From contig NZ_LMHK01000001.1 of the NCBI RefSeq assembly GCF_001427875.1, positions 1,242,871-1,306,870 of the forward strand: a stretch of 64,000 bases of DNA. The letters are read 5' to 3'. Every line of letters begins with the position of its first letter. Position 1 is the stretch's first letter. A program made the translations under genes and the position numbers. The notes beneath the pieces were generated by a model that saw nothing but the letters and a program-made list of their open reading frames with translations, did no database searches and had not been told where the DNA came from. This document shows positions 35,659 to 44,180 of the stretch, in pieces. This DNA comes from Devosia sp. Root685. Lineage in GTDB: Bacteria > Pseudomonadota > Alphaproteobacteria > Rhizobiales > Devosiaceae.

Positions 35659-35698
35659 TGCTCGCGGTCGCCGCTAACGCGTTGAGGATGATAAGACC

Positions 35699-36592
35699 AT
35701 GAAAAAGCGCGTCATTATCGACACCGATCCGGGCCTTGATGATGCTTTGGCTATCCTGTTCGCCCTCGGGTGCGGGAAGTTCGACGTGCTTGGCCTGACG
35801 ACTATTGCCGGCAATATCGGGTTGGAACGGACGACCGCCAATGCCGGTGGGCTACTGGCGGTTATGGGTCGCGGCGACATTCCGGTCGTTCGCGGCACCG
35901 ACATTCCGCTGACGCGAGAATTGCAGGACCTCGTCGCTATCGTTCACGGCGCTGATGGGCTGAAAGGTGTCATGCTGCCGGAGCCGCTCGCGGCGCCGCT
36001 CGATGATGCACCCGGCTGGATTGCGCGTGTTCTTGCCGAGGCAGACCCCGGCAGCGTGGACATTCTGGCGCTCGGCCCGCTGACCAATGTTGCGCATGTG
36101 CTGACGGAGCACCCGGAGGTCGCTGATCGGATTGGCGAGATTATTGTCATGGGCGGGACCATCCACGAGCCGGGCAATTCCGGCCCGAATTCGGAGTTCA
36201 ACTTTGCCTCCGATCCGGAGGCGGCGTCGGTGGTTATCGGCAGCTCCGCGAAAGTGACGATCATACCGCTCGATGTGACCCGAAAAGTGCGCGCGCAGGC
36301 CGACTATGTCGAGGCACTGCCGGACACACCACATGGCCGGCTCGCCCGCGAATTGCTCACGGCCTATCTGCAGGATGGGCGGCAGAGCCGGCCGCTGCAT
36401 GATCCCTGCGTCATGCTGGTGGCGCTCGATCCGAGTCTTTTCAAGATCGAAAACATGAAGCTCGACATCGACCTTGGCGATGATCCCGATGCCGGCCGGT
36501 TGCTCGTTGATCGGCGCGGCAAGCTGGTCGATGTGGCGCTCGGCGTCGATACCGAGCGCGCCTTGGCGCTGCTGCGGACCGGGTTTGAGTGA
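35699..36592 (+). CDS. Inosine-uridine-type nucleoside hydrolase
   Basis: A 297-residue nucleoside N-ribohydrolase. The hallmark calcium/ribose motif is IIDTDPGLDDALAI (about 6-19). Other marks are LTTIAGNIGLERTTANA, ALGPLTNVA, IVMGGTI, NSEFNFASDPEAA and the late PLHDPCVML. The enzyme would split nucleosides into base and ribose. GAGGAT lies before the ATG. It is the second plus-strand gene after the deaminase, so the two may act in sequence on an imported nucleoside. It abuts the convergent M20 gene with no gap. Confidence 0.94.
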   Translation: MKKRVIIDTDPGLDDALAILFALGCGKFDVLGLTTIAGNIGLERTTANAGGLLAVMGRGDIPVVRGTDIPLTRELQDLVAIVHGADGLKGVMLPEPLAAPLDDAPGWIARVLAEADPGSVDILALGPLTNVAHVLTEHPEVADRIGEIIVMGGTIHEPGNSGPNSEFNFASDPEAASVVIGSSAKVTIIPLDVTRKVRAQADYVEALPDTPHGRLARELLTAYLQDGRQSRPLHDPCVMLVALDPSLFKIENMKLDIDLGDDPDAGRLLVDRRGKLVDVALGVDTERALALLRTGFE

Positions 36593-37762
36593 TCAGGCGG
36601 GCAATTCCTGCTCGACCAGCGTCGCCCAGAAGCGCGCGCCGGTGAGAATGGCTTCATCGTTGAAATCATAGCGGGAATTGTGGTGCAGCGCGCCGTCTAC
36701 CGCGGGCCCATTGCCCAGCCACACATAGGCGCCCGGCACTTCGGCGCCGAAGAACGCAAAATCATCGCCCGCAGTTGAGGGCGGGAAATCTGTCACGACG
36801 GGTTTGCCAGTCACCGCTTGCGCGGCCTTGAGGGCCCGCGCGGTGGCGTCGGCGTCGTTCACGACGGGCGGAATGCGGCGCAGGAATTCGTAGTCCACTC
36901 CAATGCCGAACGTGGCAGCGACGCCGCGTGCGATGTTCCCGATCTCAAGTTCGAGTTGATCACGAATGTCGGGCCGATAAGCCCGGGCTGTGCCGCCGAT
37001 ACGGACTATATCGGGAATAACGTTGAGCGCCTTGAAGTCGCCGGCCTCCAGCGCGCAGGCGCTGACCACGGCGGGCTGCAACGGATCAACGACGCGGGCG
37101 ACGATGGTGTGGATGGCGGCGAGGAAATGGCCTGCGGCCGTCACCGCATCGCGGCCGAGATGCGGTTTTGCGCCATGCGTACCAACGCCTTTGAAGCTGA
37201 CGGTCCAACTGTCGGACGACGCGAGTTGGGGACCGGCGACGACGGCCATTTCATCGGTGGCAAGGCCGGGCATATTGTGAAGGCCATAGACGGCATCGAC
37301 AGGGAACAGTTTGAAAAAGCCCTGATCCACCATGGCCTTGGCGCCGCCCCTGCCCTCTTCGGCTGGTTGGAAAATGAAATGGACGGTGCCGGAAAAATTC
37401 CTTGTTCGCGCGAGGTGACGCGCGGCGGCGAGGAGCATGACCGTGTGGCCATCGTGGCCGCAGGCGTGCATGGTGTTCGGCGTTTGGGACTTGTAAGGAC
37501 GATCTGCCAGCTCGGGCATGGCGAGGGCATCCATGTCGGCGCGAAGGGCAATGCGGCGCTTACCGTCACCGACTTTGAGCGTGCCGACGAGACCGGTTTT
37601 GCCGAGGCCACGATGAACTTCGATGCCGGCTTCCTCGAGCTTTTCCGCGACGATGGCGCTGGTGCGGATTTCTTCGAAGCCGAGTTCGGGATGGGCGTGA
37701 AAATCGCGGCGCAGCGCTGTCATGGCTTCGAGTTCGAAGGGATCGTTGCTGCGCGATTGCAT
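36593..37762 (-). CDS. M20-family amidohydrolase (hippurate/N-acyl amino acid hydrolase type)
   Basis: A 389-residue amidohydrolase of the M20D group. Motifs are RRDFHAHPELGFEE, RADMDALAM, MHACGHDGHT (metal Cys/His), FQPAEEGRGGA (Glu) and AGDDFAFF. The bacterial exopeptidase dimerisation domain lies at about 185-295 (GTHGAKPHLGRDAV). It would cleave N-acyl or N-carbamoyl amino acids. The ATG at 37762 is chosen; a GTG at 37810 has no better ribosome-binding site. It is divergent from a phosphoribosyltransferase gene and convergent with the nucleoside hydrolase. Confidence 0.9.
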   Translation of the reverse strand: MQSRSNDPFELEAMTALRRDFHAHPELGFEEIRTSAIVAEKLEEAGIEVHRGLGKTGLVGTLKVGDGKRRIALRADMDALAMPELADRPYKSQTPNTMHACGHDGHTVMLLAAARHLARTRNFSGTVHFIFQPAEEGRGGAKAMVDQGFFKLFPVDAVYGLHNMPGLATDEMAVVAGPQLASSDSWTVSFKGVGTHGAKPHLGRDAVTAAGHFLAAIHTIVARVVDPLQPAVVSACALEAGDFKALNVIPDIVRIGGTARAYRPDIRDQLELEIGNIARGVAATFGIGVDYEFLRRIPPVVNDADATARALKAAQAVTGKPVVTDFPPSTAGDDFAFFGAEVPGAYVWLGNGPAVDGALHHNSRYDFNDEAILTGARFWATLVEQELPA

Positions 37763-37835
37763 TGGCCTGCTCGTCTTGTCATAGGTTCGATGGAGAACCT
37801 TTGCGTGCACCGCATCATTGAATCAAGGACTTGGC

Positions 37836-38522
37836 GTGAGTTTCGAGCCACATGAATTCTGGCAGGCCTTCGCCGCGCCGGGTACGCATGAGCAAAACCC
37901 GGCCGATGGGCATCTGGGCTTTTATCCCGCGCTGCTGGCCGATGGGCGGCAATTGCCGCTGCCGCTGCGGGTGTTGCCGGGCGATGGCAAATCGGCCGTT
38001 GCTTCGCTCATTCTCAACCAGGCGAGTTTTGCGGTTGAGGACGGTTTGGCGGCGGCTCTGGCGGCGCTACTCAAACCCAAAAATCTGGAAATTATCATTG
38101 GGGTGCCGACACTTGGCTTGCCGCTGGCGTCTAACGTGGCGCGCCGATTGGGGCACACGCGCATGGTGCCGCTCGGGACGTCACGCAAATTTTGGTACCG
38201 TGATGACCTGTCGGAACCGATGAAATCGATCACCAGCCCGACGGCAGCGAAGACGCTTTATGTCGATCCGCGCATGCTGCCGCTATTGCGTGGAAAGCGC
38301 GTGGCGGTGGTGGATGATGTGATCAGTTCGGGGCAGTCGATGGGCGCGGTTTTGCGGCTTTTGCATAAGGCCGAGATCGAGCCGGAAGTTATCGGCTGCG
38401 CCATGTTGCAGGGCACGAACTGGCGGGAGCCGCTGGCGGCCTGGCGCGACCGGATTGTCGCGCCTTTGGCTTCGCCGCGCTTTGCGCTCAATGAAAAAGA
38501 GCGTTGGGCGCCAGTGGGTTAG
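37836..38522 (+). CDS. Orphan type I phosphoribosyltransferase
   Basis: A 228-residue protein with a PRPP-binding loop RVAVVDDVISSGQSM at about residues 153-167, and an early strand IIIGVPTLGLPLA. It is not pyrE (present at 1539), and there is no ComF-type cysteine motif. The N-terminal 50 residues (FEPHEFWQAFAAPGTHEQN) are unfamiliar. Base specificity is unknown; a purine or unusual base is plausible beside nucleoside-cleaving genes. The GTG at 37836 has AAGGA upstream and is preferred over a TTG at 37818. Confidence 0.8.
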   Translation: MSFEPHEFWQAFAAPGTHEQNPADGHLGFYPALLADGRQLPLPLRVLPGDGKSAVASLILNQASFAVEDGLAAALAALLKPKNLEIIIGVPTLGLPLASNVARRLGHTRMVPLGTSRKFWYRDDLSEPMKSITSPTAAKTLYVDPRMLPLLRGKRVAVVDDVISSGQSMGAVLRLLHKAEIEPEVIGCAMLQGTNWREPLAAWRDRIVAPLASPRFALNEKERWAPVG

Positions 38523-38524
38523 CC

Positions 38525-39313
38525 TCAGCGGGTGCCGGGGAGCGGCATGGATTCGATTTCGCGGAGGACTTCGATCATGCCGGCGACATTGGCTTCGGCG
38601 ATGATTTTTCCCTTTTCGGCGGTGGCGATGCTCGCATCGCCGACGGCGCCCGAGGGGTTTATGTCCCCGGCGATCCAGGCATAGGTGTGGCCGAAGGCGC
38701 CGGTGGGCCTAAGGTACTGGAATTGTTGCTCATCTCGCGCGGCGATAGAGACAAAATTCTCCGCTTTCGACATGTCGACAAGGTGCGGTTTGAAGTGGAG
38801 GACGAGCGAAGTCTCGGCGTCGCCGCCGTGGATGCCGTGGCGGCGTTCCTGATCGCTCAAAACTCCGGGCGGGGTGAAGCGCCAGCCGCTTTTGACCGCC
38901 AGCATGCCGGCGCGGACGCGGAGTTCGCGGGCGACGATGCCCATGATTTCCTCGTTGCCGCCGTGAGAGTTGATGAAAATCAACTTCTTAACCCCGGCGC
39001 GGGCGACTTCGAGACCGATCTGGGTCCAGGCGTCGATGAGGTTGGTGGCGGTGTGGGTGATGGTGCCCTTGGCCCAGATATGCTCGTTGGATTTGCCGAT
39101 CTGCTGGACTGGCAAGATGCGGATATCGAGGTCAGTTGGTGCACAGACTGTTAACATTTCGAGCATCGAAGTGTTGATTATGGTGTCGGTTCCGACAGGC
39201 AAGTGCGGACCATGCTGCTCCACCGCCGCGATGGGCAGGATGGCGATCGTTTTCATCGGGTCGAGCCCCTCGAATTCGCGCGCGGCGAAATCAGTCCACC
39301 AGATCTTTCGCAT
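38525..39313 (-). CDS. Creatininase-family metallohydrolase
   Basis: A 262-residue creatininase-like enzyme. Metal ligands are visible in AAVEQHGPHLPVGTDT (Glu, His, Asp), NSHGGNEE (His) and GIHGGDAETS (Glu). The family includes creatinine amidohydrolase, archaeal FAPy deformylase and other cyclic-amide hydrolases, so the substrate is open. GAGGAA precedes the ATG at 39313. It follows the RidA-like gene by 10 bp on the same strand, making a two-gene unit divergent from the NMT1-type importer. Confidence 0.88.
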   Translation of the reverse strand: MRKIWWTDFAAREFEGLDPMKTIAILPIAAVEQHGPHLPVGTDTIINTSMLEMLTVCAPTDLDIRILPVQQIGKSNEHIWAKGTITHTATNLIDAWTQIGLEVARAGVKKLIFINSHGGNEEIMGIVARELRVRAGMLAVKSGWRFTPPGVLSDQERRHGIHGGDAETSLVLHFKPHLVDMSKAENFVSIAARDEQQFQYLRPTGAFGHTYAWIAGDINPSGAVGDASIATAEKGKIIAEANVAGMIEVLREIESMPLPGTR

Positions 39314-39323
39314 ATAAAATTCC

Positions 39324-39713
39324 TCAGGCGGGTCCGGCCGCAATGACTTCGATTTCGACGACGAATTCGGGCCGGGCGAAACCGGAAACGATCATCAGCG
39401 TCGAGGCGGGGTAAGGCGCGGCAAAGAGCGCGTTGCGCACGCCCATATATTGGGGGAGATGCTCCCGCCCCGTGACATAGGCATTGATGCGGATGATGTG
39501 TTCGAGGCCGAGCCCGGCTTCGCGGAGGATCGCTGCGACATTATCGAAGCAGAGCGCGGTCTGGCCGGCGCAACCGGGGGGAATGGTCTTGTCGGCCGCG
39601 ATGCCGAGTTGGCCGGAGCAGAAGACCAGACGCTGGCCCGGCGGGACGACTATGCCGTGGCTATAGGGCGCGAATGGGGGGTGGATGTCCTTGGGGTCCA
39701 GGGCGGTGGTCAT
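39324..39713 (-). CDS. RidA/YjgF-family protein without the usual active-site arginine
   Basis: A 129-residue RidA-fold protein. Family features are PYSHGIVVPPGQRLVFCSGQLGI, NVAAILREAGLGLEHI and the end VEIEVIAA. Canonical imine deaminases have PARS at the late loop; here the segment reads YPASTLMIV, so serine stands where the substrate-binding arginine is expected. It may therefore belong to a non-deaminase Rid subgroup. It is the first gene of the unit with the creatininase-like gene. Confidence 0.88.
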   Translation of the reverse strand: MTTALDPKDIHPPFAPYSHGIVVPPGQRLVFCSGQLGIAADKTIPPGCAGQTALCFDNVAAILREAGLGLEHIIRINAYVTGREHLPQYMGVRNALFAAPYPASTLMIVSGFARPEFVVEIEVIAAGPA

Positions 39714-39864
39714 GATTATCCAATGCTTGCCGGGCGAATGCTAAGCCAAAGGTAAAGCGCTTGACCAGCCCCAAAACACATAAAATGCACGCATAGCAGG
39801 CATTCGCAAATATTGCCTATTTTTTGGGTTCACAGATGGGGCGTGGTGCGAAATGGTGCTGCAA

Positions 39865-39914
39865 GGGCGAAGGAGATCGCCCGACAAATTAGCCCTGGCA
39901 AAACGATCAGGGCT
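39865..39914 (+). promoter_or_regulatory. Two leader hairpins before the NMT1-type binding protein
   Basis: GGGCGA / TCGCCC (39865-39882) and AGCCCTG / CAGGGCT (39891-39914) lie in the 216-bp divergent gap, the second ending 15 bp before the ATG. No known riboswitch consensus was recognised. Confidence 0.4.
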
Positions 39915-39929
39915 CAGGGGACGCAGCAA

Positions 39930-40943
39930 ATGCACGCTTCAATCAAGACGACCATTCTGGCCGCCATGGCGGTGGCCGCCACGCCGGCGATAACGCCGGC
40001 CTTCGCTCAGGACCTCGACAAGGTCACCTTCGCCACCAATTGGCTGGCCCAGGCCGAGCACGGCGGCTACTACCAAGCTATCGCCGACGGCACTTACGAG
40101 AAGTATGGGCTTGATGTGACCATCATGCAGGGTGGCCCGCAATCGCCGGGGCGGCCGATGCTGGTTTCGGGTCAGGTGCAGTTTTACATGGGCGGCGCCA
40201 CCGGGGCGATCAACGCGGTCAAGGAAGGTATTCCGACCATTACGCTGGCGGCGATCTTCCAGAAGGATCCGCAGATCCTGATGTCGCATCCGGGCAAGTT
40301 TGCGAGTTTTCCTGAACTGGCTGGCGCTTCGAAGTACATCCTCAGCGCCGATGGTTTTACGTCCTATTTCAGCTGGATGAAGACCGAATGGCCAGAATTC
40401 GTTGAAGAAAAGTACGAACCGTACCAGTTCAATCCGGCCTCGTTTCTCTCCGACGACATGGCGATCCAGCAAGGTTATCTGACATCCGAACCACTCTCGA
40501 TCGAGCGCGAGGCTGGCTTTGCGCCCGATGTCTGGCTATTGGCCGATCAGGGCTATCACCCCTATTCAACTACCATCGAAGCGATGAAGCCTTGGGTTGA
40601 TGAGCACCCCGATATTGCCAAGCGCTTCGTTGAAGCGACGATCGTGGGCTGGTCGAACTATCTCTATGGCGACAACGCTGCGGCCAATGAGCTGATCAAG
40701 GCCGACAATCCGGAAATGACCGACGACCAGATCGCCTATGGCATCGACAAGATGAAGGAATATGGGATCGCCGTTTCGGGCGATGCCGAGACCAAGGGCA
40801 TCGGCTGCATGACCGACGCGGGCTGGACCGACTTCTACAATTCCATGGTCGAAGTCGGCGTGTTCGAAGCCGGTATCGATGTGAGCCAGGCCTATACGAC
40901 CGAATATGTCTGCCAGGGCCTCGGCGTCGATCTCTTCAAGTAA
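39930..40943 (+). CDS. NMT1/THI5-like ABC substrate-binding protein
   Basis: A 337-residue exported protein with a Sec signal (about 1-26, ending ITPAFAQ). The mature fold starts VTFATNWLAQAEHGGYYQAIADGTYEKYGLDVTIMQGG (in pieces: TNWLAQAEHGGYYQA, YGLDVTIMQGG). The QFYMGGATGAINAVKEGIPT segment is typical of the family that binds pyrimidine or thiamine-precursor-like, sulfonate or nitrate ligands. The NWLAQ-type opening suits the pyrimidine branch. First gene of the importer operon; the ATG at 39930 opens the signal peptide. Confidence 0.88.
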   Translation: MHASIKTTILAAMAVAATPAITPAFAQDLDKVTFATNWLAQAEHGGYYQAIADGTYEKYGLDVTIMQGGPQSPGRPMLVSGQVQFYMGGATGAINAVKEGIPTITLAAIFQKDPQILMSHPGKFASFPELAGASKYILSADGFTSYFSWMKTEWPEFVEEKYEPYQFNPASFLSDDMAIQQGYLTSEPLSIEREAGFAPDVWLLADQGYHPYSTTIEAMKPWVDEHPDIAKRFVEATIVGWSNYLYGDNAAANELIKADNPEMTDDQIAYGIDKMKEYGIAVSGDAETKGIGCMTDAGWTDFYNSMVEVGVFEAGIDVSQAYTTEYVCQGLGVDLFK

Positions 40944-40955
40944 TTTTTCACACGC

Positions 40956-40980
40956 CGGCGCGGGCACGACGCCCGCGCCG
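40956..40980 (+). promoter_or_regulatory. Intercistronic GC stem-loop after the NMT1-type gene
   Basis: A perfect 10-bp stem CGGCGCGGGC / GCCCGCGCCG with a 5-nt loop begins 12 bp after the stop. There is no T-tract. It lies in the same place as the hairpin after the PotD-like gene. Confidence 0.65.
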
Positions 40981-41006
40981 CTCCGACCCTAGATTGGGCG
41001 TTCGTT

Positions 41007-41840
41007 TTGACCGACTTGATAAACTCCCTGCCGGCTTCGGCCGAGCAAACCGCTGCGCCACGACTGGTCGTTTCCATGCGGCACGTCAGCAAGCTCTTTT
41101 CCAACGGCACGCTGGCGCTCAAGGACATGTCGCTCGACGTGCATCGCGGCGAGTTCCTGAGCCTGCTGGGCCCGTCGGGCTGCGGCAAATCCACGGCGCT
41201 GCGCATCATTGCCGGCCTTGGCGCGCCGAGTTCGGGGACAATCGACTGGCCGTCTTCGCAGATCAGCAAGAAGGGGTTGCCGGAGGGCGATGTCGGGTTC
41301 GTTTTCCAGGAACCGACGCTGATGCCCTGGCAGACTGTGTGGGGTAATGTCTACCTGCCGCTGCGGCTGCGCGGGGTTTCCAAACGCGACGCTGATCCCG
41401 CGATCATGGACGTGCTCGGCTCGGTCGGGCTGGCCGATTTTACCAAATCCTATCCGCGCGAGCTTTCGGGCGGCATGAAAATGCGCGTGTCGATTGCGCG
41501 TGCGCTGGTGACCAAGCCAAAACTGCTGCTGATGGACGAGCCCTTTGCGGCGCTGGATGAAATCACGCGGCAAAAACTCAATGACGACGTGCTGCGCCTG
41601 TGGCGCGAGACGGGGATTACGGTGATTTTCGTCACCCACTCGGTGTTCGAAAGCGCGTTTCTGAGCAATCGCATCGTCGTTATGCGGGCCCGGCCGGGTC
41701 AGGTTTATGCCGACCTGCCGCTGATCACCTCGGCGGTGCGGGACGAGAACTATCGCACTTCGGAAGAATATCGCGCCACCACCGACACGGTTTCGCGCGC
41801 CCTGCAGGAAGCCATCATGCGTGGAGCCCAGGCGAAATGA
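41007..41840 (+). CDS. ABC ATPase of the NMT1-type importer (SsuB/TauB-like)
   Basis: A 277-residue ATPase. Walker A is GPSGCGKST, the Q-loop segment is FVFQEPTLMPWQTV, the signature is LSGGMKMR, Walker B is LLLMDEPFAALD and the switch is in FVTHSVFE. This set is typical of nitrate/sulfonate/pyrimidine importers. The start is a TTG at 41007; the first ATG in frame (41076) would delete part of the first strand and lacks a ribosome-binding site, so the true start is somewhat uncertain. The stop overlaps the permease start (ATGA). Confidence 0.9.
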   Translation: MTDLINSLPASAEQTAAPRLVVSMRHVSKLFSNGTLALKDMSLDVHRGEFLSLLGPSGCGKSTALRIIAGLGAPSSGTIDWPSSQISKKGLPEGDVGFVFQEPTLMPWQTVWGNVYLPLRLRGVSKRDADPAIMDVLGSVGLADFTKSYPRELSGGMKMRVSIARALVTKPKLLLMDEPFAALDEITRQKLNDDVLRLWRETGITVIFVTHSVFESAFLSNRIVVMRARPGQVYADLPLITSAVRDENYRTSEEYRATTDTVSRALQEAIMRGAQAK

Positions 41841-42706
41841 CCGACGCAGCTTCTCTTCCCAATTCCAATGCCGAAGCCGGCACCGACAGCCAGGTCATTG
41901 TGGTGACCAGCCGCTCCAGCGTGAGCGAGCGCGTGCTGTCCGTGGTCATTCCCGTTTTCATGGTCTTGTTGGCGATTGCCGCCTGGCAGGCGCACATCAT
42001 GATCAATCAGGTGCCGCGCTATATCATGCCGGCGCCGCTCGATGTGGTGAACGCGCTCTGGACCGACTGGGGCACGCTGTCGCCATCGCTGCTGGTGACG
42101 CTGCGCATTACCCTGATGGCGCTCGGTCTGGCGCTGCTTGGCGGCGTGGGTCTTGCCATTATTCTGGTGCAGAGCCGCTGGATCGAACTGGCGCTGTTTC
42201 CGTTTGCGGTGATCCTGCAGGTGACGCCGATGATCGCCATTGCGCCGCTGCTGATCATCTATATGCCCGATACGCAGTCGGCGCTGCTGACCTGCGCGTT
42301 CGTCGTCGCGTTTTTTCCGATCCTTTCCAACATGGTGGCGGGGCTGAAAAGCGTGGATCATAACCTCCTCAATCTCTTCGAGCTTTATGGCGCGAGCCGC
42401 TGGCAGACGCTGATCCACCTGAAACTGCCGTCGTCCCTGCCCTATTTTGCGGCCGGTCTGCGGATCGGCGGCGGGTTGTCGCTGATTGCGGCTGTGGTCG
42501 CGGAATTTGCGGCTGGGTCGGCGGGCAAGGGATCGGGGCTGGCGTTCCGGCTGCTCGAATCCGGTTATCGGCTGAATTATCCGCGGCTTTACGCGGCGCT
42601 GTTGCTGCTGATGGCGACAGGGGTCGTCATTTTCGCGCTGACCTCGCTGATTTCATGGGCGATGCTGCATCGCTGGCACGAAAGTGCGCTGAAGCGGGAG
42701 AATTGA
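41837..42706 (+). CDS. ABC permease of the NMT1-type importer
   Basis: A 289-residue permease with about six helices after a polar N-terminus of 35 residues. Family marks are VPRYIMPAPLDVVNAL, LLVTLRITLMALGLALLGGVGLA and the EAA loop NLFELYGASRWQTLIHLKLPSSLPYFAAGLRIG (core ELYGASRWQTLIHLKLPS). It is translationally coupled to the ATPase. The frame is open further upstream but only inside the ATPase gene. A family B repeat follows. Confidence 0.9.
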   Translation: MTDAASLPNSNAEAGTDSQVIVVTSRSSVSERVLSVVIPVFMVLLAIAAWQAHIMINQVPRYIMPAPLDVVNALWTDWGTLSPSLLVTLRITLMALGLALLGGVGLAIILVQSRWIELALFPFAVILQVTPMIAIAPLLIIYMPDTQSALLTCAFVVAFFPILSNMVAGLKSVDHNLLNLFELYGASRWQTLIHLKLPSSLPYFAAGLRIGGGLSLIAAVVAEFAAGSAGKGSGLAFRLLESGYRLNYPRLYAALLLLMATGVVIFALTSLISWAMLHRWHESALKREN

Positions 42707-42728
42707 GGATGGGAGCATTTGCAGTAGA

Positions 42729-42846
42729 CCTCATGGTGAGGTGCTTTGCCCTTGCAAAGCCTCGAACCACGAGGGCGTGCCCAGATGGTGCAGTGCCACG
42801 CCCCCGTGGTTCGAGGCTGCGCTTCGCTCCGCACCTCACCATGAGG
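42729..42846 (+). repeat. Family B palindromic element, copy 2 (full length)
   Basis: Perfect 16-nt outer arms (42729-42744 and 42831-42846) are identical to those at 4502/4607. Inner arms CCTCGAACCACG / CGTGGTTCGAGG are also present. It is followed by GGCTACT, then the GGGGGAA ribosome-binding site and ATG (42867) of the first CodA-like gene. Confidence 0.88.
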
Positions 42847-42866
42847 GCTACTGGGGGAACTCTGTC

Positions 42867-44180
42867 ATGACCATCTCCATTCCCGCTCACGGCCACTATG
42901 TCATCGCCAATGCTTCGGTGCCGGTTTCGCTTCTGGGCGACGCGGCTTCGGGCGATCTGGCCAAGGTCGATATGACGATTGCCGATGGCAAGATCGCGTC
43001 GGTTGGCGCGCCGGGGTCGGCCACTCTGCCGCAGCAGATCGATATGCGGGGCGATATTGTGTTGCCGGCATTTGTCGATCTGCACACGCATCTCGACAAG
43101 GGGCATATCTGGGCGCGCAAGCAAAACCCGGATGGGACCTGGCTCGGGGCGCTGATGGCGGTGCTGGGGGATCGCGAGGCCAATTGGGCGGCGAGCGATG
43201 TCGAGCGGCGGATGGATTTTTCGCTGCGCTGCGCCTTTGCGCATGGCACGGCGGCGATCCGCACGCATCTCGATATGGCGCCGCCGCAGCACGACATTAC
43301 CTGGAGCGTGTTCGAGGCCATGCGCGAGCGCTGGGCCGGGCGGATCGAATTGCAGGCCGCCGGCCTGATGGGGCCGGATACGATTTTGGACGCGGAGAAG
43401 CTGCGCAGTGTCGCAGTGCGGACGAAGGCCGCGGGCGGGATATTGGGCGGGTCCACGGCGGTACATCCGGAAAATCCGGAAATCATGCGGCGGCTGGTGG
43501 AGATGGCCGGGGAACTGGGGCTCGATATCGATCTCCACACCGATGAAAGTCCGGACCCGGCGGCCAATGCATTGGAATGTTTGGCGGATGCGGTGATCGA
43601 GAGCGGCTTTACCGGCGCGGTGACAGCCGGGCATTGCTGCTCGCTGGCGGTGCAGGACAGCGAAACCGCCAAGCGCGTCATCGACAAGGTGGCGCGGGCG
43701 GGAATTGCCGTCGTGTCGCTGCCGATGTGCAACATGTATCTGCAGGATCGCGACAATAGCGCCGGGGTGCGAACGCCGCGCTGGCGCGGAGTAACGCTGG
43801 TCAATGAGCTGAAGGCGGCGGGCGTAAAAGTCGCCATCGCCTCGGACAATACGCGCGATCCGTTTTATGCCTATGGCGATCTCGATGGCTTTGAAGTGTT
43901 TCGCGAGGGCGCGCGGATTTTGCATTTCGATCATCCGCAGGCTGAAGCTTTTGCCTGGGCGCGGGTGGTTTCGGCTGATCCGGCAGCGATTGCCGGCTTT
44001 GGTTACACGGGTGAGCTGGCCGTGGGGGCGCCGGCTGATCTCGTGCTCTTTAAGGGCCGCACCTGGACTGAACTGATGTCGCGACCGCAGGCTGACCGGA
44101 CGGTGATCCGGGTGGGCCAGGCTGTTGACACCGCACTCCCCGATTACCGTGAACTCGACGACTTGATGGGCCTATCATGA
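42867..44180 (+). CDS. Cytosine-deaminase-like amidohydrolase (1)
   Basis: A 437-residue metal-dependent hydrolase. Motifs are PAFVDLHTHLDKGHIW (His-x-His), AIRTHLDM, IDLHTDESPDP (catalytic Glu in the HxDE context), TAGHCCSLA and ASDNTRDPFY (Asp). The arrangement matches the CodA/isoguanine-deaminase branch. The substrate is open; residues around the pocket differ clearly from the second CodA-like protein at 51118. The ATG at 42867 follows GGGGGAA. It overlaps the FAD-oxidase gene by 4 nt. Confidence 0.85.
   Translation: MTISIPAHGHYVIANASVPVSLLGDAASGDLAKVDMTIADGKIASVGAPGSATLPQQIDMRGDIVLPAFVDLHTHLDKGHIWARKQNPDGTWLGALMAVLGDREANWAASDVERRMDFSLRCAFAHGTAAIRTHLDMAPPQHDITWSVFEAMRERWAGRIELQAAGLMGPDTILDAEKLRSVAVRTKAAGGILGGSTAVHPENPEIMRRLVEMAGELGLDIDLHTDESPDPAANALECLADAVIESGFTGAVTAGHCCSLAVQDSETAKRVIDKVARAGIAVVSLPMCNMYLQDRDNSAGVRTPRWRGVTLVNELKAAGVKVAIASDNTRDPFYAYGDLDGFEVFREGARILHFDHPQAEAFAWARVVSADPAAIAGFGYTGELAVGAPADLVLFKGRTWTELMSRPQADRTVIRVGQAVDTALPDYRELDDLMGLS

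Noticed and set aside
39761..39786. TTGACC / TAAAAT as a promoter for the NMT1-type operon
   Set aside because: The spacing is 14 bp, too short for a standard promoter, so it was not listed.
42627..43934. A 435-codon open frame on minus
   Set aside because: Antisense to the first CodA-like gene and the family B repeat; no domain seen.
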